In this document: in pieces, positions 45,876 to 58,080 of the stretch | How the letters are laid out: each line of letters opens with the position of its first letter | Position numbering within the stretch: the first letter of the stretch is position 1 | Position numbers and translations under genes: made by a program | Source of the DNA: Allodiplogaster sudhausi | Taxonomy: Eukaryota; Nematoda; Chromadorea; Rhabditida; Diplogasteridae | Assembly (NCBI GenBank): GCA_945643635.1 | Contig: CALZFC010000256.1 | Location: 503,501 to 567,500 of the forward strand | DNA: 64,000 bases | Reading direction: 5' to 3' | Notes under the pieces: generated by a model | Told to the model about the DNA's origin: nothing | The model's database searches: none | Seen by the model: the letters and a program-made list of their open reading frames with translations, nothing else

Positions 45876-46606
45876 AAACGGAGAAAGTTGTATCAAATAT
45901 AACTTTTTAATTTTATAATTTTCGTAAATATTTAATTTATCCGATTAACGCACTAAAAAAAATCCATATAATTGTTCATTGATACATTTTCTTTTTCTGG
46001 CTCACGAAGGCTCTTAAAAGGCTTACATCTATTCAAAAAATTTAAAATGATATCTGGAATAGGTTCCTGAAATATATGTATTTTTAAATATGTGTATTTA
46101 TTATAAAAGAATATAAATCAATGTAATAAAAATGATTAGAGTCATAGTTCGGCGACAACGAACTTGTTCGCCTTCCGCCGTTAGCTCTTCATTTCTCTCG
46201 CAGCGAACGCAGCTTCTCTTCTACCTTCTGCGCATGTTCAACGCCGTTGAAGAAGAGGGCGTGGCCACGGAGATCATCTGTAATAATTATAATTATTATG
46301 GTAATTTTTTTTTAAATAAAAACAAATGTTTTAGCAATGAAATATAAAAGTCGTACACTGCGAGAACGAAGAGAGGGATTTCCCTCTCTCTCTCTCCTTA
46401 CACAATGCACATGAGATTCTGGTCGAGATGTCTGCCTGCGAATAGACTTGTCTCCGTCCTGAGTGCATGCTCGAAGAGTGTCCACACTCGCTGCTTGCCT
46501 AGCCCATCGAAGCGCGCCCTCTCGCACAGGTCACAGAAGCAACAAAGTAGACCTGAGGGTCAAATGTTATTTAGTTATACATTTTTATTTATACAAATTT
46601 ATTCTT

Positions 46607-46607
<1 letters not shown>

Positions 46608-46637
<30 letters not shown>

Positions 46638-46640
46638 GTA
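46608..46640. repeat. (TA)n microsatellite in an RB intron
   Basis: About 25 bases of alternating TA between two B-domain exons. Confidence 0.85.
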
Positions 46641-47878
46641 TATCAAATACATTCATAAAAAAGATTATTCACATATAAACAAATTGCACAACATGTAACA
46701 TGTAAATCGCAGAGAAGTAGACATGTAAAAAGGCAACAAAGATGAAACTAGTTCCTCATAAACTCGTAGACCTTATTTCTCGCGGTCAATTCCGTTCGTT
46801 CTCCACGTAAATCTCTTTTTCCCAGTTAATTTCCCTGACGGTAAATGTCGTATCCTCAGAATCCCCTCGAACCTTTCGGAAGAAGATGGTGCTCACTGTG
46901 TTCGCTCTCCCTCCTCCTCCAACCAGTCTGTCTCCCTCCAGTCGCCTTCTCTTCAGTGGCGAATACTGTGATGCGATGCTACGTGAGTTTGGGTCTGAAA
47001 TATTTCACGAAATTATTTCAGGTTAAAAAAGGTCAAAATTATTTCACGGTAAAATAGTTCTAAATTATTTCAGGATGAAATTATTTTAAAACATATATTT
47101 AGAAAAAAATTTTATAGACTATTAAAATAACCTGAGTTCAGCGCACTTTCACTGGATGGAACACCGTCTTCTCGCCTGAAATCACTCATCTTCAATCACG
47201 CTATGGAAGCAAATATTATAAGAGAAACGCAAAATATTAAAATTATATATACCTAAATAAGTTTGAATAAATAAATATATCAATTAAACCTTCAATTTAT
47301 CGTTGGATCGAGCCGTTTTCGTGACACAACAAATAAATACATAGACTAATACATAATACAGTAATCTATAGGCATACTGTACCTCGACAATGTCTCCATG
47401 GTCCATGCGAGCTCTTCTAGAACTTGTTCTTTCATTGAGTGGAGATGTCGGACGGCTTCACGCCACAGTCCGGGCTCTGCCTTCACGACCACCTGCAATG
47501 TGGAAATCGAATAACAAATACTTTTTTTATTAATAGGTAAAAAATAGATATATGAAAGTGGAACGAATAATAGGAAAAAAACAGCTATACGAAAGTGGAG
47601 CGAATATACAGACGTATATCTGTCTCTCACTGGCTCTTCTCAACTGTCTCTTTATCAAACTTACAATAGACGGGGAGGAAAAGTTTCAAGGTACCTCAAT
47701 AATCTTGTAAAAGTTGATGAGCATAAGACGGAAGACGTCAATGGACCACGGAAAGACGCGCTCGCTTCCATAAGTTTGTAGTATGATATCGAGAGAGCAC
47801 GCGTAGAGAGAAGCCAGGAATTCCTCCTTCCGGAACATGCTCTGAAGAGAGAAAGGGGGCGAGAGAGCGAGAGAGAGT

Positions 47879-47921
<43 letters not shown>

Positions 47922-49173
47922 AGGATCTCTTAATTTCATAACATCCTCTGAATTCGTGATTTCATTTTATGTTTTTTTTCCATACAAGATTCAGAATGCG
48001 AGTTTGAGATGGAGAAAGAGACAGAGAGTTTGAAATGGAGAAAGAGACTGAGATACAGTGAGAGAGAGATACAAACTGATAGAGAGAGAAAGTGAGAGAG
48101 AGGGCGAGAGAGAGATGGTGGAGAGAGAGAGAGATGAAGGAGAGAGAGGTAGAGATATAGAGAGGGAGAGGAGAGAGAGAGAATAAAAGATGGGAGAGAA
48201 GTCAGTTGTGTTTGTTTTTGTTAATTAAATCCCGAATAATCCCTGGATTTTATCGATCTCCAGCTAACCTTCTCAAGCTTGATTGAAAAGATCTGAAGCG
48301 CTCGCTTGATGTTCGCCAGTGGATTGTCACGGCATTCGTCGAGGATTCTCTCGAGGGCAGACCCTTCGAGCTGCCACTCTGTCGGAACTAGTTCCTGTAA
48401 ATGAGATGGTGTAAGGGAGGGAGAGAGATAGCTAGACAGACACGGAGAGAGAGAATCAAGTTGAGAGAGAGAACGAGAGGGAGAGAGAGAGGGAGAGAGA
48501 ATGCGATTGAGAGAGAGATAGAGAAATAGAGCGAGCAACGAACTAGAGATCGAGAAAGGGTACGATGGCAGAGAGATGGGGTATAAAAGAGTGATGATGA
48601 GAGAGAAAAGATATAGATGGAGAGAGATGAAGATAAAGATTTCTTAAAGGAGAAACAGAGAGACAGAGAGAGAGAGAGAGAGAGAAGAGAGAATTACAGT
48701 TTCCCACACCTGTAGTTTCCTCGTCCGACAGTCTCCTGGTCCCTCTGCTGCATGTGGCGAGCATTGCTCAGTGTTCACTGTAAGTCTGCAAAAAAAACGA
48801 TCTCTAGAAATATATTTATTTTCTTTTTCAAAAAACTATTCAAACTTTCTAACTCTACAAATATTCAGCCTGTAAAAGGAAGACAAACAAAAAAAGAAAG
48901 ATTGCTCAACAAGATATTTCGAGAGAAGATTATTATAAAAGCTTTCATTTTCACTTTATTTTTTCAGGCTTTTTTTGGTGTGAAGAATGCACTGCACATG
49001 ATGTCTCTTTTAATTTATCGCAAAAGCTTTTTTTTTTCTTAAAATAAGCCTAGAATATGTGTTAGTAAGACATGTTAATGAAAAACTAGTTCTAAATAAG
49101 TAGTAATAAAAACAAAATCCCACGTGTTTATCGATGACACCGTGTTGCTGGAGAGTAAAATTTTTTTATTTCC

Positions 49174-49226
49174 TCCTTCCGGAACATGATCTGAAGAGAG
49201 AAAGGATGCGAGAAGGCGAGAGAGAG

Positions 49227-49272
<46 letters not shown>

Positions 49273-49420
49273 AGGGATCTCTTCCTTCCGTTACATCCTC
49301 TGAATTCGTGAATTCATTTTATGTTTTTTTTATACAAGATTCAGAGTGCAAATTTGAGATGGAGAAAGAGACAGAGATACAGTGAGAGGATACAAACTGA
49401 TAGACAGAGAAAGTAAGCGA
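49174..49420. repeat. Duplicated RB intron with a truncated exon edge
   Basis: Repeats 47818-48075. It carries only the first codons of the MFRKEE exon (to about 49174) plus the adjoining GA-tract intron and CTGAATTCGTGAATTCAT block. It marks the breakpoint of the RB rearrangement. Confidence 0.8.
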
Positions 49421-49658
49421 GAGAGAGAGAGAGAACGAGAGAGAGGGCGAGAGAGAAGTACAGAGAGAGAGGGGGCGAGTGAGTGAGAGAGAGAGAGCGA
49501 GAGAGAAGTACAGAGAGAGAGGGGCGAGTGAGTGAGAGAGAGAGAAAGAGAAACAGAAAGAGTGTCCCACTGACCACAAACTCATAGTCCTTCGTCTTGT
49601 CCCTCTCGACACTGGCGATTCTCTCGAGTAGCAGGTAGAAGAGATCGCTGGCCAGCTG

Positions 49659-49767
49659 AAGAGAGATGGAGGAGAGTGAGGTAGAGAAGAGAGAGAGAGA
49701 TAAGGAGAGAGATAGATAGAGAGATTGAGAGAGAGAGAATGATGATGGGAAGGAGAGCGAGAGAGAA

Positions 49768-49800
<33 letters not shown>

Positions 49801-49805
49801 AGCGA

Positions 49806-49851
<46 letters not shown>

Positions 49852-49905
49852 ACAAACGAATTGTATACTACAAATAAATATGATAAAAGAAAGGTCTTAA
49901 GGAGA

Positions 49906-49952
<47 letters not shown>

Positions 49953-50060
49953 AGAGAGATGGAGGAGAGTGAGGTAGAGAAGAGAGAGAGAGATAAGGAG
50001 AGAGATAGATAGAGAGATTGAGAGAGAGAGAATGATGATGGGAAGGAGAGCGAGAGAGAA

Positions 50061-50093
<33 letters not shown>

Positions 50094-50098
50094 AGCGA

Positions 50099-50136
<38 letters not shown>

Positions 50137-50160
50137 ACAAACGAATTGTATACTACAAAT
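49659..50160. repeat. 285-bp tandem duplication of GA-rich intron
   Basis: Two copies (about 49659-49880 and 49943-50160) share GAGATGGAGGAGAGTGAGGT, an AATGATGATGGGAAGGAG block and ACAACAAACGAATTGTATAC. Very long Ser-Leu open frames on the minus strand here are artefacts of CT repeats. Confidence 0.85.
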
Positions 50161-50164
50161 AGGA

Positions 50165-52030
50165 AGGAGTTCATGCACTTTATGGCCTCCTTACGTACGG
50201 TGACCTAACAATTTCCAGCATTGAAATTTCCTTTCAATGAGCAAAATAATTTAAAAAAATAAATGAATAAATAAATAAATAAATAAACAAATAAATAAGA
50301 GATAAACATATAAACAAATAAATGAATAAATAAATAAATAATAATAATCAAGATGACCTTCTGATCAGTCAGCCTTTCTCCGCCGAGAGAAACGACCACT
50401 TCGGCAAAGAGTTCCGTCGGGATGCGACGCTTGTTCATCAGCGATGTGAAGCACTGCAAGTAAGGAAGTACTCTCCCTCCGTCGCTTTCTCTCTCTCTGA
50501 CCTCCCTCCCCCCTTTTCTTCGTCTCTCTCTCCTCTCACTATTTCTCTTCTCTATCTCCTCTCACTATTGCTCTCTTCTCTCTCTCTACTCCCACTATTC
50601 CTATTCTCTCTCTCTCGCTCTTTCTCTCTCTCAACCTTTCTCTCTCTCTCTCTATTTGTCTCTCTCTCTCACCCTTTCTATCTCTCTCTCTTTCTCTCTC
50701 TCTCACTCTCTCTCTCTCCACCAACCTTGATTGCGCCAGCTCAGACATACGCATTGACATCCCTGACATGCTGCTGCAGCTTTTCAATCATTCTCGTGCG
50801 TGAGTTGTGCATTCGAGCGGAAGTATGCGATCCTTTGAATAGTAAATGTATTGTTATTATTGTAATTAATAATGATAATGATAATAATAACAATAACAAT
50901 AATAATAATAAATATTATTAATATCTTCAAAATGTTAATTTTGATGTATATACTAAAACAATTTTATGGAATATATTATACATCTTTGACCCCGGCTATG
51001 GCTGCCTGCACACAACATTTTTACAAAAAAAAAAGCTCTTTCCGAAAGTACGCCACAATGTTATCATTTTCTCAAGACTTAAAAATATTATAAAGTAAAT
51101 AAAATGAGACAATTTCAAAACAAAAACTCACTTTGAATCGAGAACATCCGATTCCAATAACGTCGCCAAAACATTCAGCACAGCCAGGCGGATACTTGCA
51201 TTCTATAAAAAAAATTATTCTTTTATTCTATATTTACTTTAAAAAAATTTCCGCCGGATATTACAACTATTCATTGTAATTACGATATATAAAAAACCCG
51301 ATCTTTTGTTCTGTCCAAGAAAGAAATTGTTCCGAAAAGCCAAGAAAAATGTCGCCATAAAATACGAAAAAAAAAGATTAAAAAAAAACTTTTCTACCTC
51401 TTCAGATAAGAGCGTAACAAATGGCTGAAGATGGTAGAGGACTCGTTTTGGCTCTTTCTCAGCAACCGACGTCATGAACAAACAGATGGCCTTTGAGTTT
51501 AGCTGTAAAACCATTTTTCTTCGCCACCTTATTTTTTTTTCTTAAAAAACATATGTATCATTCCTAATATAAAATAAATACAGTAGATAGACTAAAAAAA
51601 TATGCAAATTTTAATGAAACTTTTTCTATAAAAAAAAATGCATACCGGAGTGATGACAAAAGAGGCTTTGGAGAAGTAGAGTAGCATAGCAATGATCAGT
51701 CTGTCCATATTATCTAAATATTTTTCAGACTTGCTTTTTTAAAACACGAATAGAGTATAAAATATATTTCTTAAACTCTCTTATTAGCATTCTTACCAAT
51801 TCTAGTCTACGAAAAATTGAGGCTTGAATGAATAAATAAATAAGCTAATATATTTATATATATATGTTTTTTTTTGGAAAAAATAATAAAATAGCAAGAA
51901 AAATACTAACAAGTAAAGAACGCGAATGAGTTGCAGATGGCACGGATGAGCTGGAAGATGGAGAGAAGATACGCTCTGTTCGGGTTACGCGTGACGTCCG
52001 AGGAACTTGAACGCCGTCTCCAGCATACAT
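50165..52030 (-). pseudogene. Condensin complex subunit D2 (HEAT-repeat part)
   Basis: Condensin D2 is the HEAT-repeat subunit that loads condensin I on mitotic chromosomes. Transcript order: about 52030-51906 (ETAFK, then +1 to SSDVTRNPNRAYLLSIFQLI); 51713-51646 (MDRLIIAMLLYFSKASF); 51502-51398 (KAICLFMTSVAEKEPKRVLY, PFVTLLSEE); 51202-51132 (IRLAVLNVLATLLESDV); 50832-50726 (RMIEKLQQHVRDVNAYV); 50453-50358 (CFTSLMNKRRIPTELFAEVV, GGERLTDQK); 50204-50165 (VTVRKEAIKCMNS). The DVNAYVR...RxxP...VV...RL.DK..VRKEAI series is the conserved centre of D2. In the DVNAYV exon a TGA stands where Arg is expected (CGA to TGA). Everything after VRKEAIKCMNS is missing and RB exons follow. Confidence 0.7.
50262..50345. 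repeat. (AAATA)n/(AAAT)n microsatellite
   Basis: AAATAAATA-type repeat in a condensin intron, interrupted by AAACA variants. A second A/T-rich repeat with AATAAT runs is at 50868-50925. Confidence 0.85.
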
Positions 52031-52419
52031 CTGTGCAAGGTAAGTTAATACATAGCTTAAAAGCTGACTGCCTAGATAAATTTTCAGTCATCCTTCTTGG
52101 TTAAACAAAATCGAGATTTCGCGCTTCATCAATATGTAATAGAATATATTACATTTTTAAAGCATGAACTATAAGTATAACGCTCGAAAAAAGCTCACCC
52201 TCATTCATCCTTCCTCCGGCTTTTGGGCGCCCCATTTTAAACTATGCATCGTCTCAGTAACAGAAAAAAGAAATATTTATATGAAATAGAACAACCTATG
52301 AATATTAGTTTAAATTACTTTCAAAATCAACTGCTAGCACTAGTCTAAATATTTACTTAAATGACAATAAATAAGTAAATCGATAACGAACCTGTTCTCT
52401 CCGTGCACCAGCCCGAATG

Positions 52420-53672
52420 CGACATGCTCCACGCGCTACACAGAGTCCACGGGAACAACGTTGTCCTTGATCAATGCGGATGATGTAGCCGAAAACAGGT
52501 CTTCTGGAGTGGGCTGTGGATCGACGAGAGCTTCTGTTGGGTTATCGGGAGCCGTTGCCCCACAGGATAAGACGTGGAGCAGATTCTGGCAAGCCTGAGA
52601 AGGGGAAAAGGATTCAGTGAGGGAGAGAGACAGAGAAAGACAGAGAGAGAGAGAGAGAGAGTGAGAAAGAGAGAGAAAGAATCAGAGATAGAAAGACCTG
52701 GCTCTCGTCATCGAAAGTGAGTTCTGGCGAGTAATGCATCAACTACGCGTTGCCCTTTGCACATGACGAGTCCTCACTGGCAGTCCATGGCGAATCCACC
52801 ATTCAGTGCGGGGCAAAAGAAGCGTAGACGGGAGAGGGGGCATCTTGCATGGAGGTCTTAATTGACAATTCAATTGAAATTTATAACATAAGATCTTTAA
52901 TCTTTTCCAAAAAAGAATCAAAGCATAATTTAAAAAATAATAATAAATTCTTTCTCTAGTAGAGAGAGTGAGGGGCGAAAAAATCATACCACAATAAACG
53001 CCGACGACTTAAACAGCGCGAGTCCACTGTAGGCTCGACCAAAGTGATACTGATACGCATAGAAGAAGTGCTGGTAGAGGTAGAATAATCTGGAAGATTT
53101 ATTTTTTTTTTAAACCAAATAAATTACATTATGTTACAGAATAACAAAGAATCTTATCTTACATATCATTAAGGAATGAGGAAAGAGTAAGAAATCTAGA
53201 CCTAAGGCATATCGCACTAATTTCGGTGCGCTAAATATAGTGTCATATTGGTTACTGTATACGCAAACGACGAAAATCAAATTCAAATTTTAATCTTTAT
53301 ATTTTTTTTTCGAAATCGGATGCTGAATTTCTCCTTATCCGAGATTGCTTTAATGTTATTTTATTCTTTTTCTTTATTTGCATGCCTAAGAAATGCCGTA
53401 AGCTTTTCGTGGAGCGCAATTGAATGTTATGTTATTGGAGTGGAGATTGAGAAACGGCGTCACTTCCGCGCGTAATGCCATACTATTGCGAAAGCATTTT
53501 CTTGATTAGAAAAGGAAAGTAAAACAAATATAGCGCATTTATTCGAAATGGTTGAGATGTACGCTGCAAATTCATACCTGTTAGTCTGCTTGAGGAGAGG
53601 GAGGCAAGGATAAGATTGAGGCGAGCGAAGAAGAGGACTTCGCGGGATGGATCCTCGGCCGGTCATCGACTG
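52420..53672 (-). CDS. Exons 5' of the condensin segment, unassigned
   Basis: Transcript order: about 53672-53578 (after one extra base, EDPSREVLFFARLNLILASL); 53092-52990 (LFYLYQHFFYAYQYHFGRAY then SGLALFKSSAFIV); about 52760-52700 (ELTFDDESQ at the donor); 52592-52420 (ACQNLLHVLSCGATAPDNPT, then ALIKDNVVPVDSV, TAG, RVEHVAFGLVHGENR). They may be the N-terminal part of the condensin subunit, but I cannot align them. The TAG lies inside an otherwise good frame. Confidence 0.4.
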
Positions 53673-54109
53673 CAGATAAAGGTATGATTCAACTTTGTGC
53701 TTCCTTTTTTTCTTAATTTCCTTCCACTGCATAATAGTAATAATAAAATTGCAAGCGCTTATCATCTATATGATTTTTTTAAGCCAGCAAAATGCAGTAG
53801 TTTTACTCTGTCAGTTATAAAATAATGTGAGCGGAAGAATGCGTACCTCTTAAAAATAAGCTGTTGGATTAGTAGAGAAGACGTTGTGAGTTGTGAGAAA
53901 GGTTAGTCGCGTCGGCGTTGATGAACAGAGATCAATTGTTAGAGTTATTAACCGACGCCGCCGCCTGCGCTCACTCTGAAATCTCTCTGCTTTCCACGAT
54001 CACCTTTGTCTTGTATTTAATTATGTCTCATCGCGTTATGAATTTGTAGCAACCACTGCCATAGATGTTTTCCTAATATGATGATGCTATCCTAAAGTAT
54101 GGATACTGG

Positions 54110-54340
54110 AGCATTGCCGGCCTCTCAGCCTTTTGGAGCTGACTAGAGTAGATGCAGCGGAAAAGTAGGGAGGGAGTTGTATTGACTGACGGCGCAGAGC
54201 GGCGATCTTAGACTTGACATCCGCCTGCTTCACCTTCACCGCTGTCAAGTGAGTGGAGAAGGCATCCCCAGATGCCGTGGTGGCCGCGTCCCGGTGGTCC
54301 CGAGGGCGGAGGGCCAGCACATTCACATCGGTGTTCTGAA
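54110..54340 (-). CDS. Unrecognised exon
   Basis: Open in one frame for about 75 codons: NTDVNVLALRPRDHRDAATT, then TAVKVKQADVKSKIAALRRQ. Preceded by TTTCAG. In transcript order it follows the exons at 56.3 and 55.6 kb. Confidence 0.45.
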
Positions 54341-54479
54341 AGACATGGGGGGCGTGAGGAGAGTGATAAAAGAAGGCTAGAGAGAGAGAGCCGGAGAGAG
54401 AGGGAGAGAGAGATTGCCGGAAAGGTAGAAGAGAAAGAGAGAGTAAAAAAAAACATTGCATATAGAGATAGAGAACCAC

Positions 54480-55480
54480 TCCTTTAAATACGATCCGCTT
54501 GCGGTATTTTATAAACCTCCAAGTCTATATTCATTGTTAACTATATTTGTTTAAATCTTATTTTCTTGGAACTGCCCCCCTCCCCTTACTTCTTGACATC
54601 ATTAAATAGAGAAAATAAACTAATAAAAAGTAATTCACTTGATTTCTATATAAAGAATAACTGCTCATTTGCCGCCTTAAATATTCCTACTCAAAAAATT
54701 TTTTTGCTAATTTTTCTCTCATTCTCAGGTCGCCTGCTCCTCCTCGAAAGCTACAAATGGATCCGAGGTATGTTTGCATTTTTTTAATAAAAAAAATCTA
54801 CTTAATTCCGCAATATTTTATTTCCATTTTTTCTCTAATTAAAACGTTATCCTGAATTGACTAGAATACCTCAAGCAAATATTTTCTTATCTTTCTCGTG
54901 AATGATGAGTTGGTTTTGGCCTTAAAGTAACTATTGCAATGAAAGTCAGTGGAATTTTGTGGAAACTGTTTTTCCTCTAATAAAAGTACAGGTTATGACA
55001 ATGTATAAGGAATAATTCGGCTCTCTCTAATATAGTTAACCAGGGCGCTGAAAACTATGCTTCTTAATGGAATACTGTAGACTCCCTTGCTCTCTTCAGT
55101 CAAAAGGCATACTATAGCTTCCTCTTCTGTTCAGAAACGGAGGCTAGGCGGCCAAGACGAGGATAGTTGCAGGTAAAGCACCCATTCAGATTAGGTTTTT
55201 TTTATTAGTAGATTTTTTCGCCTACAAATCTTTTTTATATTTATCTCTGAAAGTGTTAGAAAATCCACTTATTAGCTGTATTACTTTGTTTTTTCTGATC
55301 TAAATCGAATATGCCAAAAGACGTGTCCAGCTCATCCTGTTAAGGCAAAATAGAGCTTGTTTAGAAAGTCTTATGCTCATTTTGGTGGGTCTCTGCATCG
55401 GACTCCGATGTGCCAACTTTTTTAGAGTATCGCTAGTGAGAGAGAAAGAGAGGCGAGACAGGGGAGAGAAAGAGAGAGAG
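54480..55480. other. Intron or intergenic DNA without recognised content
   Basis: AT-rich. Isolated plus-strand open frames have no support. A GA tract is at 55440-55485. Confidence 0.4.
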
Positions 55481-55504
55481 AGAGAGTACGGAAAAGATAA
55501 AAAG

Positions 55505-55692
55505 GAAAACGTGCGTCGATGTGAGCCTTGGCGAGGAGGTAGAGTTGGTGGGCGGCTTCTTCATACTGGATGATGGCCTTCCTGAGAGTGAGGAGTTGCC
55601 CGAGCCGGGCGCTGCTCCATGCACTCCTCCCGTGGCTGGCGACGACAGCTGAGGAGAGAAGGCCGGCCAGCACGCCGTTGCTCGTGTCCTGG
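55505..55692 (-). CDS. Unrecognised helical exon
   Basis: One frame is open from the 5' edge: DTSNGVLAGLLSSAVVASHG, then LGQLLTLRKAIIQYEEAAHQ and LYLLAKAHIDA. The text looks like TPR or helical-repeat protein. It is flanked upstream by a 340-bp GA-rich tract (55697-56030) and then by the exon at 56255-56429. Confidence 0.5.
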
Positions 55693-55696
55693 AAAG

Positions 55697-55742
<46 letters not shown>

Positions 55743-56035
55743 GAGGGAGAGAGAGAGAGAAGAAAGGAAGAGGAGAGAGAGAGAGAAAGGAAGAGAGAGA
55801 GCGAGAAAGGAAGAGAAACAGAGAGAGCGAGAAAGGAAGATGGAGCGAGAGAGAAAGGAAGAGGGAGAGAGAGAGCGAGAAAGGAACAGAAAGAGAGAGA
55901 GAGAGAGAGAAAGGAAGAGTGAGAGAGAGAGCGAGAAAGGAAGAGAAAGAGAGAGAGAGAGAAAGGAAGAGGGAGAGAGAGACAGAGAAAGGAAGAAGGA
56001 GAGAGAGAGCGAGAAAGGAAGAGATCGAGAAAGAG
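55697..56035. repeat. GA/GGAA-rich tract
   Basis: Irregular repeats of GAGAAAGGAAGAG type. The long Arg-Glu-Lys open frames over it (up to 156 codons) are not genes. Confidence 0.9.
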
Positions 56036-56254
56036 CGTAATAGTGTTACTGGCCCCCTAGCGCATATACTTATACTAGAATAATGTTGAAAAACGTAGGC
56101 TTTTTTTTAGAGATTTCATTTCTCTGCCCAGTGAAATATGTTTAATGAAAAAGTTTTTAAAGATATTCTTTCTCACTCGAGCTCTTAATTGAATGAAAAA
56201 TATATAATAGCCAGATGTATTTTTTTTTTAGATAAAAAAGATCAAATTACTTAC

Positions 56255-56429
56255 CACGTAGCGCGCTTGAGCCCAGCAGTTGCTCCTTGCCTTTTCTGTC
56301 GAGAGTGCCATTCTTGAGGCAGCATCCGGCGTCTGCCGGAGGCAGTTCGCGCCGGCTGGGTACTCCTCGCCGCGGAGGACGAGAGAGCGGGCGAGCGCGT
56401 ACGCAGCGGTCCGAGGACGGCGAGCCGCC
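56255..56429 (-). CDS. Exon related to the plus-strand exon at 0.9 kb
   Basis: Acceptor GTGTGCAG and donor GTAAGT bound 175 bp. One frame is open throughout: AAYALARSLVLRGEEYPAGA, then RMALSTEKARSNCWAQARYV. The family is unknown; the helical character matches the next exon at 55.6 kb, so they may belong to one gene. Confidence 0.5.
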
Positions 56430-56959
56430 CTGCACACGCGAGAGGGAGGGGTTCGTGTTTTCGTCTCTTTTTATGCACCATTTTCATAGAATAAAAAAAG
56501 ATTATTTTCGTACAATGACAAAAGAATTGATATCCATAAAAATTATGAGCTTATGTATGACAGCTATTACGCAATGGACATAATTAGAGCTTCCATCAGT
56601 TCGTTTAATGCTTCTTCTTTCTTATTCGGGCGTTTTCTTTCTTCTCGTTATTTCTCTTTCTCTTTTTTTTTATTTCTCCTGCCGACACTCGTCGACTTTC
56701 GCCTAATTTACCTTCTGTCTCTATTTGTGGTCTCCATGGCTATATACTGGGAGATTATTCGTCGAAACCGTGACATCTAGTTCATTCTCGTCTATGGGGG
56801 GGGGGGGGGAATTCATTACTTGGGGTTTTCTTTCTCTGCTCTCTCTGTTACCCTCTCTCTCTCTCTCTCTCTCTCTTTCTCTACCCCCCTCTCTCTCTCT
56901 CTCTGTCTTTATGCTCTCTCTTTCTCTCTTCGCCCTGAGGCTGATACGGACTGATTTAA

Positions 56960-57115
56960 AAATGTACAAAAGTGGAATATTCTATTTTTTCCGGCGATAT
57001 TAAAAATGGACAAAATTGGAATATTCTAATTTTACTCCGACATTATAAATGACCAAAAGTGGATTATTTTATTTTTTCGGCGATATTAGAAAAGGACAAC
57101 AGTGGAATATTCTAA
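56960..57115. repeat. About 45-bp tandem repeat, four units (copy 1)
   Basis: Units of the form GGACAAAAGTGGAATATTC, a T-rich run, then CGGCGATATTA. A second array with the same flanks (CTCTTCGCCCTGA and CACACAACAAC) is at 62513-62715. Confidence 0.85.
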
Positions 57116-57354
57116 ATTTTTCTCTTTACTGTTCACACAACAACTCATAGAGATTGAGACAGCGAGAAAGAGAGAGAGAGAGAGAGATAGGGAAAGAGAG
57201 AGAGAAGGGGGGAGAGAGAGAGAGAGAGAGAAAGAGCGAGAAAGGGTGACAGATAGAGAGCAAGAGAAAGAAAACCCAAGTAATGAAGTCGCTCGACATC
57301 CCCCCATAGACGAGAATGAACTAGATATCACGGTGTCGACGAATAATAGCTCAA

Positions 57355-57484
<130 letters not shown>

Positions 57485-57559
57485 TCTTCTTCTGAATAGC
57501 AAAGAACTAACTGGGTGGCATATCGCTTCACTTTCCTAAGTCTGATTCTCTGCTGCCTC

Positions 57560-57714
57560 TTCTGAATCCTCACGCCGATGAGGTGGCTGCGGCGGGGGCG
57601 TGCGCGGAGTGGAAGGGCGCGGGCAGCAACATGTTGCATTGCTGGCGGCGGGGGCGGAGGGACGTAGTCGGGCTGGCCGCCATCACTCGTGTCCATCGGG
57701 ACTTCTTGCCTGTA
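57560..57714 (-). CDS. Unrecognised proline-rich exon
   Basis: After TTACAGGC the minus strand reads VPMDTSDGGQPDYVPPPPPP and then AMQHVAARALPLRARP. The flanks are long CT/GA tracts (57360-57480 and 57728-58140). The family is unknown. Confidence 0.4.
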
Positions 57715-57727
57715 ACAGTATTTGCTG

Positions 57728-57775
57728 ACTCTCTCTCTCTCTGTCTATCTGTCTCTCTCTCTCTATGTGTCTGTC

Positions 57776-57828
<53 letters not shown>

Positions 57829-57837
57829 GTGTGTCTA

Positions 57838-57882
<45 letters not shown>

Positions 57883-57997
57883 CTCTCTCTGTGTCTATCT
57901 GTCTCTCTCTCTCTATGTGTCTGTCGATCTCTTTTTTTCTCTCTCTCTCTCTCTCTCTGTCTATCTGTCTCTCTCTCTCTCTATGTGTCTGCCGATC

Positions 57998-58036
<39 letters not shown>

Positions 58037-58039
58037 CTA

Positions 58040-58080
<41 letters not shown>

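Larger units (their letters stand above)
46138..49655 (-). pseudogene. Retinoblastoma-family pocket protein (RB/p107/p130-like), rearranged
   Basis: Pocket proteins bind E2F and LxCxE partners to repress cell-cycle genes. A-domain exons: 48775-48706 and 48395-48260 (LERILDECRDNPLANIKRAL), 49655-49575 (LASDLFYLLLERIASVERDK), 47841-47695 (MFRKEEFLASLYACSLDIIL, FPWSIDVF, NFYKIIE), 47492-47383 (VKAEPGLWREAVRHLHSMKE, EELAW). Spacer exon 47175-47132. B-domain exons: 46965-46873 (SPLKRRRLEGDR, STIFFRK) and 46552-46402 (VYFVAS, DLCERARFDGLGKQRVWTLF, GRHLDQNLMC). A C-terminal candidate is at 46138-46287. The LASDLF exon lies 5' of the exon that should precede it, and about 10 bases between VYFVAS and DLC appear lost, shifting the frame. 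N-terminal exons are absent. The family call is strong; function of this copy is doubtful. Confidence 0.8.

Noticed and set aside
49319..50178. Very long Ser-Leu-rich or Arg-Glu-rich open frames (also 7743-8186, 8328-8879, 12380-12775, 55570-56083, 57583-58305 and others)
   Set aside because: They are translations of CT/GA microsatellites; dinucleotide repeats rarely contain stops in any frame. Some include a flanking real exon in the wrong frame.
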